A DNA stretch of 34,946 nt from Acidimicrobiia bacterium (GCA_025922945.1 JAICGW010000016.1:1-34946); one strand, 5' to 3'; positions 1 to 7,366 are shown, counted from the first letter of the stretch. Notes: generated by a model from the letters alone, not told the origin. Made by a program: numbers and translations.

Positions 1-531
1 CAAGGCCAAACCCCAACGACTGACCAGGTCTCGCCAATTTCGCCGGTGCATCTCGTCCTGGGATCGCTGCCACACCTCGAACTCGGCCGCATCTCGCAGA
101 TAGAAGCCGTCGAGGAAAGTCCCCCGATAGAGCGAAACCGCTTCCCCGAGGGGCGATGCACATTGGGGACAGACCTGATCCAGGGTGTGCTGGTGGGTGC
201 GGTGGCTCAGGTTCTCCACCTCCCTGACGTCGATCCGGGCGCCGAGGAGATTTAGGGAGACTCGATCTCGATCAGCGACGAGGACGCCGGCCCCGAGACC
301 GGAGCGCAATGCCGACATCGTGCGCCTAAGGGCCGCACGCCCACGTCCCTGGTCGAGTTCGGGCCAGAGAAGGGCGACCAGCTCGTCTCTGGTCGGGTCG
401 TGGGTCTCGGCGACGAGATAGCACGCCAGCGCCACCGCCTTCCTGGTGTCGACGCGCAATGGCTCGCCGGCAACAAGTATGCGGGGCGGCCCGAGAAGCA
501 AGAATTGGAGAGATGGGTCGGTCGAAGTCAA
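1..531 (-). CDS. SARP/BTAD-family transcriptional regulator, N-terminal part (cut by window edge)
   Basis: An open minus-strand frame of 177 codons runs from a TTG at 531 off the left edge. It has no ATG, so it is easily missed. The translation opens with an OmpR-type winged helix of the SARP class: LLGPPRILVAGEPLRVDTRK, then ALACYL, DELVALLWPE and ALRRTMSALRSGLG. A BTAD start follows, with VCPQC, ...EAVSLYRGTFLDGF and EFEVWQRSQDE. Family knowledge: such proteins bind direct repeats with the winged helix and often carry a long C-terminal ATPase or TPR part, here outside the window. The start is uncertain: the frame stays open upstream, another TTG lies about 45 nt earlier, and no Shine-Dalgarno is visible. 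It is divergent from the phosphatase operon at 631. Confidence 0.82.
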   Translation of the reverse strand, partial: MTSTDPSLQFLLLGPPRILVAGEPLRVDTRKAVALACYLVAETHDPTRDELVALLWPELDQGRGRAALRRTMSALRSGLGAGVLVADRDRVSLNLLGARIDVREVENLSHRTHQHTLDQVCPQCASPLGEAVSLYRGTFLDGFYLRDAAEFEVWQRSQDEMHRRNWRDLVSRWGLAL

Positions 532-565
532 TCTGGCGGTGGGATGGCGATTGCCCGCCTCGACT

Positions 566-629
566 CGTAACAATAAGCCCCATGAGCCGTAACGCTTACG
601 GAACGCCGAGCGGATAGAAATGTCGTAAC
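566..629. promoter_or_regulatory. CGTAAC direct repeats in the divergent intergenic region
   Basis: CGTAAC occurs at 566-571, 588-593 and 624-629. The first two are exactly 22 bp (two helical turns) apart. The middle copy also lies in an inverted repeat, CCGTAA-CGC-TTACGG at 587-601. SARP proteins are known to bind direct repeats spaced at multiples of 11 bp, so this is a candidate operator for the divergent SARP gene. Binding is inference. Confidence 0.35.
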
Positions 630-630
630 G

Positions 631-2217
631 ATGGCTGTGAAGAACCTCAGACGCTTGCGAAGGGGCGAGCGGAGGCAGCAGACGGATTCCGGATTCCCGT
701 CCACGCCTACCGACGTCGTCGAGGCCGTTCCGATTGACGACAATGATCCCCTCTTCACGTTCCTGCTTGCGACCGGTGGCCCGATCGAGGTGGAGCGAAT
801 CAACCTGGAATCGCCCGCCCTTTCAGAGATCCGGGCCCAGGGCGTGCAGCTGATCGTTCCCCTCATAGCGCAGGGCGATCTCATCGGGACCCTGAATTTG
901 GGCCGCCGGCTCTCGGACCAACCGTATTCAACGGACGATCGCAAGCTTCTCGCGGGCCTGGCCGGACAAGTGGCGCCAGCGATCCGGGTAGCACAGCTCG
1001 TCCGTCAACAAGAGGCCGAGGCCAAAGAACGGGAGCGAATCGACCAGGAGCTGCGAGTGGCGTCGCTCATCCAGCAAACGCTGCTCCCGAAAGAGCTTCC
1101 GCGTCTCACAGGCTGGGACATCGAGGCCTACTACCAATCGGCGCGGGCGGTCGGCGGCGATTTCTACGACTTCATTCCGCTCTCGGGTGATCGCATTGGG
1201 CTGGTAATCGGAGACGTCACCGACAAGGGCGTCCCTGCCGCGCTGGTGATGGCCACCACTCGAACAACCCTGCGAGGCGTGGCGGCCCATACGGACGACC
1301 CGGGCGAGGTTTTGTTCCGGGCCAACAACTCGTTGATACCCGAGATCCCGCCTGCCATGTTCGTCACCTGTCTGTACGGAGTCCTCAACACCGAGACCGG
1401 CGAGCTCGTATATGCCAATGCCGGCCACAACCTCCCCTATGTCCGGACCGCTTCGGGGGTGACCGAACTGAGGGCCCGGGGGATGCCGCTGGGGCTGCTC
1501 CCCGACATGAACTACGAAGTTCTCACGGCCCGAGTGGAGCTGGGAGAGACAATGCTTCTCACGAGCGATGGCATCGTCGAGGCGCACAGCACCGACGGCG
1601 AGATGTTCGGGTTCCCCCGGTTGCAGAAGCTGGTCGCCGGGCACGAGGGAGGCCCGGACCTGATCTCTGCCATCCTCGACGAGCTTCACCGCTTTCAGGG
1701 GTTCGACAGTGAACAAGAAGACGATGTGACCATGGTCACGGTTCGCCGGCTCTCCTCGGCACTGGAATCGGCCACGGCTTTCGGCGACGAGCCGAGTTCA
1801 ATCGCCAGGTTCACCTTCCCCTCTGCCTCCGGCAATGAGCGAAAAGCGATGGACGCCGTCGCCGACGTAGCGCAGGGGCTCGGATTCGCCGGGGAGCGAT
1901 TGGAGCGGCTGAAGACCGCCGTTTCGGAGGCGACGATGAACGCCATTGAGCACGGAAACAAGGGTGACCCGGCGTTGCTTGTCGAGATCGACCTTCTCGC
2001 CAATGCCCAAAAGTTATTGGTCAGAATTCGCGATCAGGGGGGCGGAAAGCCGATTGGAGCCCCGGTGGTGCCCGATATCGAGGCCAAACTGGCCGGAGAG
2101 CAGAGCCCGCGGGGTTGGGGACTCTTCCTGATCGAGCAAATGGTCGACGCCATGCGCACGAGCGTCGACGGCCATCACCACGTAATCGAGTTAGAGATGT
2201 CTCGAGGAGGAAACTGA
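631..2217 (+). CDS. GAF-PP2C (SpoIIE/RsbU) phosphatase fused to an RsbW-type HATPase
   Basis: A 528-residue predicted cytoplasmic partner-switching regulator. Residues about 35-125 resemble the C-terminal half of a GAF domain (VQLIVPLIAQGDLIGTLNLG). A short coiled linker rich in E, R and Q follows. The PP2C/SpoIIE domain (about 140-372) keeps the metal motifs VGGDFYD (174-180), GDVTDKG (194-200), TSDGIVEA (311-318) and EDDVTMV (363-369). The C-terminal HATPase (about 390-525) has N-box EATMNAIEHGN (433-443), RDQGGG (467-472) and RGWGLFL (494-500). By family, the phosphatase half dephosphorylates STAS proteins and the kinase half phosphorylates them or binds a sigma factor, so both activities appear joined. 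The GAF looks N-terminally short, but an in-frame TGA at 583-585 limits any extension. It is first in an operon with two STAS genes. Confidence 0.88.
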   Translation: MAVKNLRRLRRGERRQQTDSGFPSTPTDVVEAVPIDDNDPLFTFLLATGGPIEVERINLESPALSEIRAQGVQLIVPLIAQGDLIGTLNLGRRLSDQPYSTDDRKLLAGLAGQVAPAIRVAQLVRQQEAEAKERERIDQELRVASLIQQTLLPKELPRLTGWDIEAYYQSARAVGGDFYDFIPLSGDRIGLVIGDVTDKGVPAALVMATTRTTLRGVAAHTDDPGEVLFRANNSLIPEIPPAMFVTCLYGVLNTETGELVYANAGHNLPYVRTASGVTELRARGMPLGLLPDMNYEVLTARVELGETMLLTSDGIVEAHSTDGEMFGFPRLQKLVAGHEGGPDLISAILDELHRFQGFDSEQEDDVTMVTVRRLSSALESATAFGDEPSSIARFTFPSASGNERKAMDAVADVAQGLGFAGERLERLKTAVSEATMNAIEHGNKGDPALLVEIDLLANAQKLLVRIRDQGGGKPIGAPVVPDIEAKLAGEQSPRGWGLFLIEQMVDAMRTSVDGHHHVIELEMSRGGN

Positions 2218-2218
2218 G

Positions 2219-2572
2219 ATGCCAGGCACACCATTCTCGGCGACCGTTCGCCATGAGGACGGGGGGTCGGTGATCGATCTCGTCGGCGACATTGACCGCA
2301 ATGCCGGCGATGGACTCACCGCCGCCTACCAGGAGGCCACGCTCGGTCGGGATCAGGGAAGCCCGGTGGTCTTGAGCTTCCGCGATGTCGACTACATCAA
2401 TTCAACCGGAATAGCCGTCATCGTCACTTTGTTGGCCAAGGCGCGGGCAGATGGGCGGTCGTTGCGAGCCTGGGGACTGAGCCCGCACTACCAGGAGATC
2501 TTCCAGATCACGCGGTTGGCCGACTTCATGACCCTTTTCGAAACGGAACCGCAGGCGCTCGCAGTCAGCTAG
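2219..2572 (+). CDS. STAS-domain anti-sigma factor antagonist (paralogue 1)
   Basis: A 117-residue single STAS domain. The switch loop reads DYINSTGIAVI, so the Ser normally phosphorylated by an RsbW-type kinase is present, preceded by Asn instead of the usual Asp. It ends with a helix containing GLSPHYQEIFQITRL, shared with the next gene. The start is ATG 2219, one base after the upstream stop, with AGGAGG at 2205-2210. The tight coupling suggests it is the substrate of the upstream phosphatase/kinase fusion; this pairing is inferred from position. Confidence 0.87.
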   Translation: MPGTPFSATVRHEDGGSVIDLVGDIDRNAGDGLTAAYQEATLGRDQGSPVVLSFRDVDYINSTGIAVIVTLLAKARADGRSLRAWGLSPHYQEIFQITRLADFMTLFETEPQALAVS

Positions 2573-2598
2573 CGCCCCGGGGGAGGAGGACCTTACAA

Positions 2599-2949
2599 AT
2601 GCCAGAGTCAAGGATCGCGATGTCGGTCAGGGCACCGAAGGACACAGTCCGGGTTATCGACATAGCCGGCGAACTGACGGCCTTCGGAGAGGGGGTGCTG
2701 ACCGAGGCCTATGAGGATGCCGACCGGCCGGGGGTCAAGTCGGTGCTCCTCAATTTCGAGAAACTCGACTACATGAATTCAGGGGGGATCGGACTTCTCG
2801 TCACCACCCTGATCCGCGCTCAGCGCAAAGGCCAGTCCCTCGGGGCCTATGGGTTGAGCGACCATTACCGGGAGATCTTTTCCCTCACCCGCCTCGATGA
2901 GGCGATCGGAATTTACGACGACGAGGCTTCAGCCCTCGCCACGACCTGA
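2599..2949 (+). CDS. STAS-domain anti-sigma factor antagonist (paralogue 2)
   Basis: A 116-residue STAS protein, clearly a paralogue of its upstream neighbour: same length and same closing motif (YGLSDHYREIFSLTRLDEAI against GLSPHYQEIFQITRL). The switch loop is DYMNSGGIGLL, with a Ser retained but Gly in place of Thr after it. A strong AGGAGG at 2584-2589 supports ATG 2599. Two STAS proteins behind one bifunctional phosphatase/kinase could let the two outputs differ in affinity or kinetics, or one may act on another target. The tandem looks like a local duplication. Confidence 0.87.
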   Translation: MPESRIAMSVRAPKDTVRVIDIAGELTAFGEGVLTEAYEDADRPGVKSVLLNFEKLDYMNSGGIGLLVTTLIRAQRKGQSLGAYGLSDHYREIFSLTRLDEAIGIYDDEASALATT

Positions 2950-2961
2950 GGAGAAAACACG

Positions 2962-3645
2962 ATGGACCAACGCAAAGACGACGCCAACTGGTCGCCACCC
3001 CGCCAGCATCTCGAGATCGGTGATTCGCCTGCGGACTTCAATACGGGTCGCGTTCAGGGCCGCCGCTTGACCGGCCCCCAGCAGGGATTTGGCCAGTTGT
3101 GGCAGAAGACCTACAAGGTGGCGATTCCGAACAGGACGCCCGAGCAAATCATCGCCACCTGGAAAGCGGAGTATGGGAGGTTCTGGCCTTCCAACTCGCG
3201 GTTCTACGCGCCGGTGACGGGAATCAAGCCGGGCGAAGTGGGGCTTATCAAGTCGAATCAGGGACCGGTGCCCCTCTCGACCGGGGTTCTCGTGCTCTAC
3301 TCGGATGACACCTCCTTCAGCTACATGACGCCGGAGGGCCATCCGTTCGCCGGCTTCATCACCTTCAGCGCCTACGAGGACGAGGCGGCGGGGACCATCG
3401 CCCAAGTGCAGCTCTTGATCCGCACCAACGATCCCCTGTACGAAGCCGGGATGATCGCCTTTGGCAGTCGAGCTGAAAACAAGATGTGGGAACACACCCT
3501 TCGTTCGCTGGCCGACTATCTGGGATCTAGCGCCCCGGTCGACACCTCGATCGTTCGCGTCGATCGCAAGCGCCTCTGGAAGAATTTCCGCAATATCCGC
3601 TACAACGGCGCCCTGCCCTGGGTTCGGAAAGTTCGCTCCTCCTAG
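2962..3645 (+). CDS. DUF1990-like protein
   Basis: A 227-residue soluble protein without signal peptide or membrane segment. Residues about 45-190 carry features I associate with the DUF1990 family: YGRFWPSNSRFYAPV, GEVGLIKSNQGPVPLSTG and SFSYMTPEGHPFAGFITFSA. The family has no firmly known function, and assignment is from memory of its motifs. The basic C-terminus (RKRLWKNFRNIRYN) is an addition. ATG 2962 follows TGAGGAG at 2947-2953, so it is translated with the STAS operon and may be its output or a stress protein. It converges on the next gene with a 4-nt stop overlap. Confidence 0.6.
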   Translation: MDQRKDDANWSPPRQHLEIGDSPADFNTGRVQGRRLTGPQQGFGQLWQKTYKVAIPNRTPEQIIATWKAEYGRFWPSNSRFYAPVTGIKPGEVGLIKSNQGPVPLSTGVLVLYSDDTSFSYMTPEGHPFAGFITFSAYEDEAAGTIAQVQLLIRTNDPLYEAGMIAFGSRAENKMWEHTLRSLADYLGSSAPVDTSIVRVDRKRLWKNFRNIRYNGALPWVRKVRSS

Positions 3646-4949
3646 CCAGCCAGGACGAAAAGACCGAGACCGGTCAAGAGAACCATCAACACCAGCATCG
3701 CGTACTGCGAGCGGACCGCCCCGACTCCCTTGAAGTCCGCCAGAGCGCGATCGTGGGCCAAAACCACTCCGGCGATGTGGCCGGCGATGATCGTCGCCAG
3801 CTGGATGTACCAAACGGGAATCGCTCCGAGAAAGAAATCGATCTTGTAGTCGCGGGCCCCGAACAGGTCCCAACCCAACCCGAACGGATCGGCCGCGGCC
3901 GCGATGATGCTTTGCCCTTCGAAGATGATGAGCGTGAAGTAGTGAGCAAAGCTGTACGCGAAGGCGATCGGCACCAGGGTGTGAGCAAATCTGGAGGCGA
4001 CTCTCCCCGTGCTCATCTCCGAGTCCCCGGCTAACCGGGCTGCCGCCCAACAAGCGACGTAATAGGCGCCCCCGACGAGGAGGCAGGCCAGCACGAGAAA
4101 GAGAGTCCGGCCGGCGATAGACATCCCGAAGCTCCCGGTGACTGCCTCGTAGCCGACCGTATTGGAGAGCCCGTCGAAGCTGACAGTGGCGATCATCACT
4201 ACCAGCAAGGCCGCCAGGCCCTTCCACTCCGGGATCGCCGGAAGGGCGTGCAGCCATTTGCGACGGATCAGGCGGCCGTCGGCGCTTCGTCCCCACGGAC
4301 CGATGCTCGAGAAGAGTCGGTTGTAGGGAGTGAAAACGTCGAAAGAGGCGAGCGCCGATTCCCGCCCGAAGCGGGACACCACAACGATCAGGTAGATCGA
4401 GTAGGCGAGGGCGGCGATGGCGACGGTGCTAGGAAGGGCGCTCTCCGGATAGACGAGTTCGAGCCAGGCGAAAGCCAGCAGGCCGATTGCCGCTGGCCAT
4501 ACCCCGACCCGCTGGAGAGGGCGATCCGACTCGTGCTCGCCGATTCCAAGCCAGCGAGAAATTGTGCGCCAGGGATTGACGCCCGAATAGAGATTGCCCA
4601 ACAAGACCGAGGCGAATGGCACCACGAGCCAAAAGAAGACCCACAGCAACACCGGAGCGATATTGCGGGTGCCCGTGGAGTCCTGTCCCGTCACCAGCGC
4701 CGAGACTCCACCGAGCACTGCCAACAGGAACCCGGCCAGGCCGATCCCGGCCAGGAGCGCCATCGGCGGGCGCACCCCCCGTGGGTCGCCCTCCGGGCCC
4801 CCCTGGAGCCGTGGCTTGGTCCACAACGCGGCCAGAGCGACAAACGTGACGATCAAAACCACGGCCGCGCCGGCTGCGAAGTAGGTCACTGGAACCGGGA
4901 GGTCGAGCCGGCCGCCGATCCCGTGTCCCAGGAACGGGATCCGAATCAT
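3642..4949 (-). CDS. Polytopic membrane protein (actinobacterial family often labelled 'fenitrothion hydrolase')
   Basis: A 435-residue integral membrane protein with roughly ten hydrophobic segments. It begins with the short motif HGIGGRLDLPVPVTYFAAGA before the first segment, then VNPWRTISRW after segment 3 and HYFTLIIFEGQS late in the chain. The opening and layout match an actinobacterial membrane family that annotation pipelines often call fenitrothion hydrolase; I know of no good support for that activity and do not assert it. Conserved His, Trp and Asp near membrane edges could bind a cofactor or metal. It starts 4 nt after the stop of a lipoprotein with a cupredoxin-like domain, so the two probably act together at the cell surface. 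Confidence 0.7.
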   Translation of the reverse strand: MIRIPFLGHGIGGRLDLPVPVTYFAAGAAVVLIVTFVALAALWTKPRLQGGPEGDPRGVRPPMALLAGIGLAGFLLAVLGGVSALVTGQDSTGTRNIAPVLLWVFFWLVVPFASVLLGNLYSGVNPWRTISRWLGIGEHESDRPLQRVGVWPAAIGLLAFAWLELVYPESALPSTVAIAALAYSIYLIVVVSRFGRESALASFDVFTPYNRLFSSIGPWGRSADGRLIRRKWLHALPAIPEWKGLAALLVVMIATVSFDGLSNTVGYEAVTGSFGMSIAGRTLFLVLACLLVGGAYYVACWAAARLAGDSEMSTGRVASRFAHTLVPIAFAYSFAHYFTLIIFEGQSIIAAAADPFGLGWDLFGARDYKIDFFLGAIPVWYIQLATIIAGHIAGVVLAHDRALADFKGVGAVRSQYAMLVLMVLLTGLGLFVLAG

Positions 4950-4953
4950 GACG

Positions 4954-5397
4954 TCAAGGAGTGACCTCGATATTCACCAAATCAAGGTGACTTTCCTCGA
5001 GCTCGACTTCGAAGATTCCAGTGGCGTCCGCCATGAACTCGACCACGATTGGCTCGCCGGGTACGGTCTCGAAGAGGAGGTCATAGCCATGGACGTGGAC
5101 CTCATCGGCCACATCGGCCACGACTTGGAAGACGACCGTCTCTCCCTGGGCGACGCTGATCGTGTCCGGGCCGTCCACCTTCACCCCGCCCTCCACTCGA
5201 ATCAGATTCTGTGCGGCCGTGGTAGTGGTGACGGCGGCGGTCGTCGGGGCGGTGGGGGGTTGCTCGGTGGTGGCGGTTTGCGCGGTTGTGCTGGTGATTT
5301 CGGGCTGAGTGGTGGTGGTTCCCAGGGTGGTTGTCTCGGGTCCGGTTGCACAAGCCGCGAGGAGCAACGCCAAACTCGCCAGGAGTCTCGGTTTCAT
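4954..5397 (-). CDS. Lipoprotein with Thr-rich stalk and cupredoxin-like domain
   Basis: A 147-residue lipoprotein. The signal peptide ends in a lipobox (LLAAC, Cys16). Residues about 20-65 are a low-complexity stalk of Thr, Ala and Pro. Residues about 66-147 look like a small beta-sandwich of the cupredoxin type: GETVVFQVVADVADEVHVHG, then DLLFETVPGEPIVVEF. His residues are present (VHVHGYDL) but the full type 1 copper set (Cys, second His, Met) is not evident, so copper binding is doubtful. It is first in a two-gene operon with the polytopic membrane protein. TAGGCT lies 6 nt before the ATG with no Shine-Dalgarno, suggesting a leaderless mRNA. Confidence 0.8.
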   Translation of the reverse strand: MKPRLLASLALLLAACATGPETTTLGTTTTQPEITSTTAQTATTEQPPTAPTTAAVTTTTAAQNLIRVEGGVKVDGPDTISVAQGETVVFQVVADVADEVHVHGYDLLFETVPGEPIVVEFMADATGIFEVELEESHLDLVNIEVTP

Positions 5398-5403
5398 TTC
5401 GCG

Positions 5404-5409
5404 AGCCTA
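5404..5409 (-). promoter_or_regulatory. Candidate -10 box of a leaderless lipoprotein transcript
   Basis: TAGGCT on the minus strand, 6 nt before the ATG at 5397. There is no room for a Shine-Dalgarno sequence if transcription starts 6-7 nt downstream. Confidence 0.4.
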
Positions 5410-5478
5410 AGGGAAGTAGTCGGAATACAGGGAAACCGACCCGAGAGACACAACTATCCTCGCCACAGGAGGTAAGGG

Positions 5479-5559
5479 ATGAAGAAGCTTCTACTAATTC
5501 TGACGATCGCCGGGATCGCTTTCGTCGCTTGGCGCTACTTCTCTAACGAGCCCATCTGA
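5479..5559 (+). CDS. 26-residue single-pass membrane microprotein
   Basis: ATG 5479 to TGA 5557-5559, preceded by a near-perfect AGGAGG at 5467-5472 with 6-nt spacing. The product starts MKKLLLILTIAGIAFVAW and ends RYFSNEPI: two lysines, one hydrophobic helix of about 16 residues, then a short polar tail. The strong ribosome site and sensible topology argue that it is real. It resembles the N-terminal half of actinobacterial DLW-39-type mini-proteins but lacks their acidic tail, so no family is assigned. It stands alone, divergent from the lipoprotein gene, with its stop next to the convergent hydrolase stop. Confidence 0.6.
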   Translation: MKKLLLILTIAGIAFVAWRYFSNEPI

Positions 5560-5560
5560 G

Positions 5561-6472
5561 CTAGCCGGTTTCGGCCACCAGGAACTTCTCGATTCGTTGC
5601 GCCAGTAGTTCGGCGTGCGACCACGGTATTTCGTGATGCCCGCCGACCACCTCAGTCGTTTCGGCGCGTTCAATTAAGCGCGCCATCTTTCGCTGCCACC
5701 TGGCAGGGATAAGTTGGTCGCGCTCGGGGATCACAACCAGGGTGGGAACCCGTAGCGTCGGCAACCAGGCTCGGGAATCAAAGCGAAACAGCGCGCGGCT
5801 CGCCTCGGCACCGGCGTCTGGATCGCGGCGATGGGTCTCCTCCCAGAGCCACCTCCCGTGCTCCCGCGCGACCGCTCCCGTGGACAGTAGGTAGGCGGTC
5901 CTCACCTCGGGCGTCCCGGTGCCGGTGGCTCGCTCCCAAGCCCGGGTGATGAGCGCGCCTAGCTGCCGAAGCTCTCGCCATCCGCGAGGGTGATGGGACA
6001 GCGTTGCGACCAGGACCAGCCGGCTGACCAAGTCCGGGTGGCGATGAGCCAACGCTTGGACAATGGCCCCGCCCATCGAGTATCCGACCACGGCGACGGG
6101 CCCACAGTCGAGCTGGTCGAGAATCGAGGCGATGTCATCGGCCACGTCCGCGATCTCAAACCGGCCCCTGTCCGCCACCGACAACCCGTGAGAGCGATGG
6201 TCGATCATCAGCACCCGGAAACTGTCGGCCAGAAGCGGTGCCACCTTGTACCACTCGGCAATCGACGAACCAGCCAGGCCGTGAATCAAAACCAGAGGTG
6301 GGCCGTCGAGAGGACCGACCTCGCGGATCGAGAGCTCGCGATCTCCAGCGAACATCGTGCGCGCCGGAATCCGCCACGGATGTTTCTGCGGCCGCGGCCA
6401 GGGCACCGGGAGGATGGGCCCAAAGAGCCGCCACAAGACGGCGGCCATGAGACCCCGACGAAACCATTTCAT
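5561..6472 (-). CDS. Alpha/beta-hydrolase fold protein
   Basis: A 303-residue alpha/beta hydrolase. Residues 1-35 are hydrophobic and basic ([20 protein letters not shown]), probably a membrane anchor. The fold then gives [11 protein letters not shown] (oxyanion HG), the nucleophile elbow GYSMGGA (Ser), an acid near [12 protein letters not shown] (Asp) and the His in GGHHEIPW, so a complete triad is likely. The substrate cannot be told. ATG 6472 overlaps the ferredoxin stop by 4 nt (ATGA), fixing this start by translational coupling. The frame stays open to about 7012 upstream, but that stretch is the ferredoxin gene read in another frame. Confidence 0.85.
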   Translation of the reverse strand: MKWFRRGLMAAVLWRLFGPILPVPWPRPQKHPWRIPARTMFAGDRELSIREVGPLDGPPLVLIHGLAGSSIAEWYKVAPLLADSFRVLMIDHRSHGLSVADRGRFEIADVADDIASILDQLDCGPVAVVGYSMGGAIVQALAHRHPDLVSRLVLVATLSHHPRGWRELRQLGALITRAWERATGTGTPEVRTAYLLSTGAVAREHGRWLWEETHRRDPDAGAEASRALFRFDSRAWLPTLRVPTLVVIPERDQLIPARWQRKMARLIERAETTEVVGGHHEIPWSHAELLAQRIEKFLVAETG

Positions 6473-6897
6473 GGCTCGCTCAGACGCCCGATCGCGAACA
6501 CATGGTCTTCGACGGGTGTGCCTCCGATGAGATGCTCGGTAATGATCCTCTCCATCACCGGGACCGTCACCCCGTGATACCAGGTCCCCTCGGGGTAGAC
6601 CACGGCGATGGGGCCGCTCTCGCAGATTCTGAGGCAATCCACCTTGCTCCGTAGTACTCGACCTCCCCCCGGTGGCACCGGGAAGGGCTCCATCCCCGGT
6701 TTGCCGCCCCAGGGAGGCGGCGCGGAAGCCAGGTTGAGTTCCTTGAGCCGTCCCTTGAGATATCGCCAGACCTCGGAGGTCACTTCGTAGGGAGCGCACT
6801 TCGGAGTTTTCTGTTCGGCGCAGAGGAACAAATGCCGCTCGACCGACCCGATCGAGAGAGCCGAGGCAACGTAGGTGAGTCGCTCGGCCGAGTCCAT
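6469..6897 (-). CDS. (2Fe-2S) ferredoxin domain protein, thioredoxin-like fold
   Basis: A 142-residue protein of the thioredoxin-like 2Fe-2S ferredoxin type (COG3411-like). The cluster ligands are visible as [15 protein letters not shown] (two Cys, eight residues between) and [20 protein letters not shown] (CX3C), the typical arrangement. Length is slightly above the usual 80-110 because of an extra loop with PPPWGGKPG. It probably carries electrons in the cytoplasm; the partner is unknown. TAGATT lies 6 nt before the ATG with no Shine-Dalgarno. It is the first gene of a two-gene operon with the hydrolase. Confidence 0.83.
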   Translation of the reverse strand: MDSAERLTYVASALSIGSVERHLFLCAEQKTPKCAPYEVTSEVWRYLKGRLKELNLASAPPPWGGKPGMEPFPVPPGGGRVLRSKVDCLRICESGPIAVVYPEGTWYHGVTVPVMERIITEHLIGGTPVEDHVFAIGRLSEP

Positions 6898-6903
6898 GGT
6901 TCG

Positions 6904-6909
6904 AATCTA
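6904..6909 (-). promoter_or_regulatory. Candidate -10 box of a leaderless ferredoxin transcript
   Basis: TAGATT on the minus strand, 6 nt before the ATG at 6897, with no ribosome site between. Confidence 0.4.
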
Positions 6910-6915
6910 AATCCC

Positions 6916-6945
6916 TTGACCGATCAAACCGCATTCGTCTACGTT
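6916..6945 (+). promoter_or_regulatory. SigA-like promoter facing the small genes
   Basis: TTGACC at 6916-6921, an 18-nt spacer, and TACGTT at 6940-6945. It points rightward into the stretch holding the two tiny frames at 6990 and 7116, and is divergent from the ferredoxin gene. Confidence 0.4.
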
Positions 6946-6989
6946 GCAGCTCGCACATGACTGCCCCGAGCGAAAGGAGGTGCCCACAA

Positions 6990-7046
6990 GTGAACGGGTT
7001 TATTGCGGGCATCGAGCCCGTCGCCGGGGAAATGCTCCTCGGCTAA
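6990..7046 (+). CDS. 18-codon leader-like peptide
   Basis: GTG 6990 to TAA 7044-7046, preceded by AAAGGAGG at 6973-6980 with 9-nt spacing. The peptide is MNGFIAGIEPVAGEMLLG. An in-frame ATG at 6957 would extend it to 29 residues with one Cys. It follows a plausible promoter and precedes a second small frame, so it may be a leader peptide or a free microprotein. I do not recognise it. There is no run of one amino acid that would suggest classical attenuation. Confidence 0.35.
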   Translation: MNGFIAGIEPVAGEMLLG

Positions 7047-7115
7047 CTCAACCACCACCCCGGCCCCGGGGTTCCTCTATTGACGGCGACCGACTGGTCG
7101 CGAAGGAGCATTGCC

Positions 7116-7280
7116 ATGTACGCCGACAATTTCGCGCAGGTGGCGCAGGCCATCAACGAACACCGCTATCCCCGATCAGTCCGCCGTCGCATTCGCGAGG
7201 AAGGTTTCTGGAGTCGGCCCTCCGAACGAGTCCGACGATCGAAGCGGCATCGCCGCAAGGATCGAGCAAAAGCGGCCTAG
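7116..7280 (+). CDS. 54-residue very basic small protein
   Basis: ATG 7116 has AAGGAG at 7103-7108 (7-nt spacing). A GCGACC-GACT-GGTCGC hairpin at 7086-7101 sits just before this ribosome site and might affect its access. The protein starts MYADNFAQVAQAINEHRYPR and is then dominated by Arg and Lys (SVRRRIREEGFW, RVRRSKRHRRKDRAKAA). The composition suggests binding to nucleic acid or the ribosome, but no family is recognised. An in-frame TTG at 7080 is a poorer start. The palindromic repeat at 7284 follows directly. Confidence 0.5.
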   Translation: MYADNFAQVAQAINEHRYPRSVRRRIREEGFWSRPSERVRRSKRHRRKDRAKAA

Positions 7281-7283
7281 AAC

Positions 7284-7348
7284 CACCTCCCTCGCCGGCT
7301 CCGTCGGCACTCCCCCCAACGCTTCGCTGGGGGGAGAAACGGGGGAGG
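7284..7348. repeat. Dispersed palindromic GC-rich repeat, copy A
   Basis: Contains CTCCCCCC...GGGGGGAG arms around AACGCTTCGCT, followed by AAAC, and is preceded by a GCCGG...CGGC element. The order matches the copies at 26631-26741 and 32121-32166. It lies between the small basic gene and uvrB and could end transcription by hairpin. Confidence 0.6.
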
Positions 7349-7366
7349 CTTGTCACCACCCCTCCT

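Noticed and set aside
2929-4296. 455-codon minus-strand frame opposite the STAS and DUF1990-like genes
   Set aside because: It is the shadow of clearly coding plus-strand genes and of the membrane-protein gene in another frame; Arg/Gly-rich and without motifs.
5561-7012. A 483-codon minus-strand frame beginning far upstream of the alpha/beta hydrolase
   Set aside because: The first 180 codons are the ferredoxin gene and its promoter read in another frame; composition is Arg-rich and no fold is visible. The ATG at 6472 is fixed by the 4-nt overlap.
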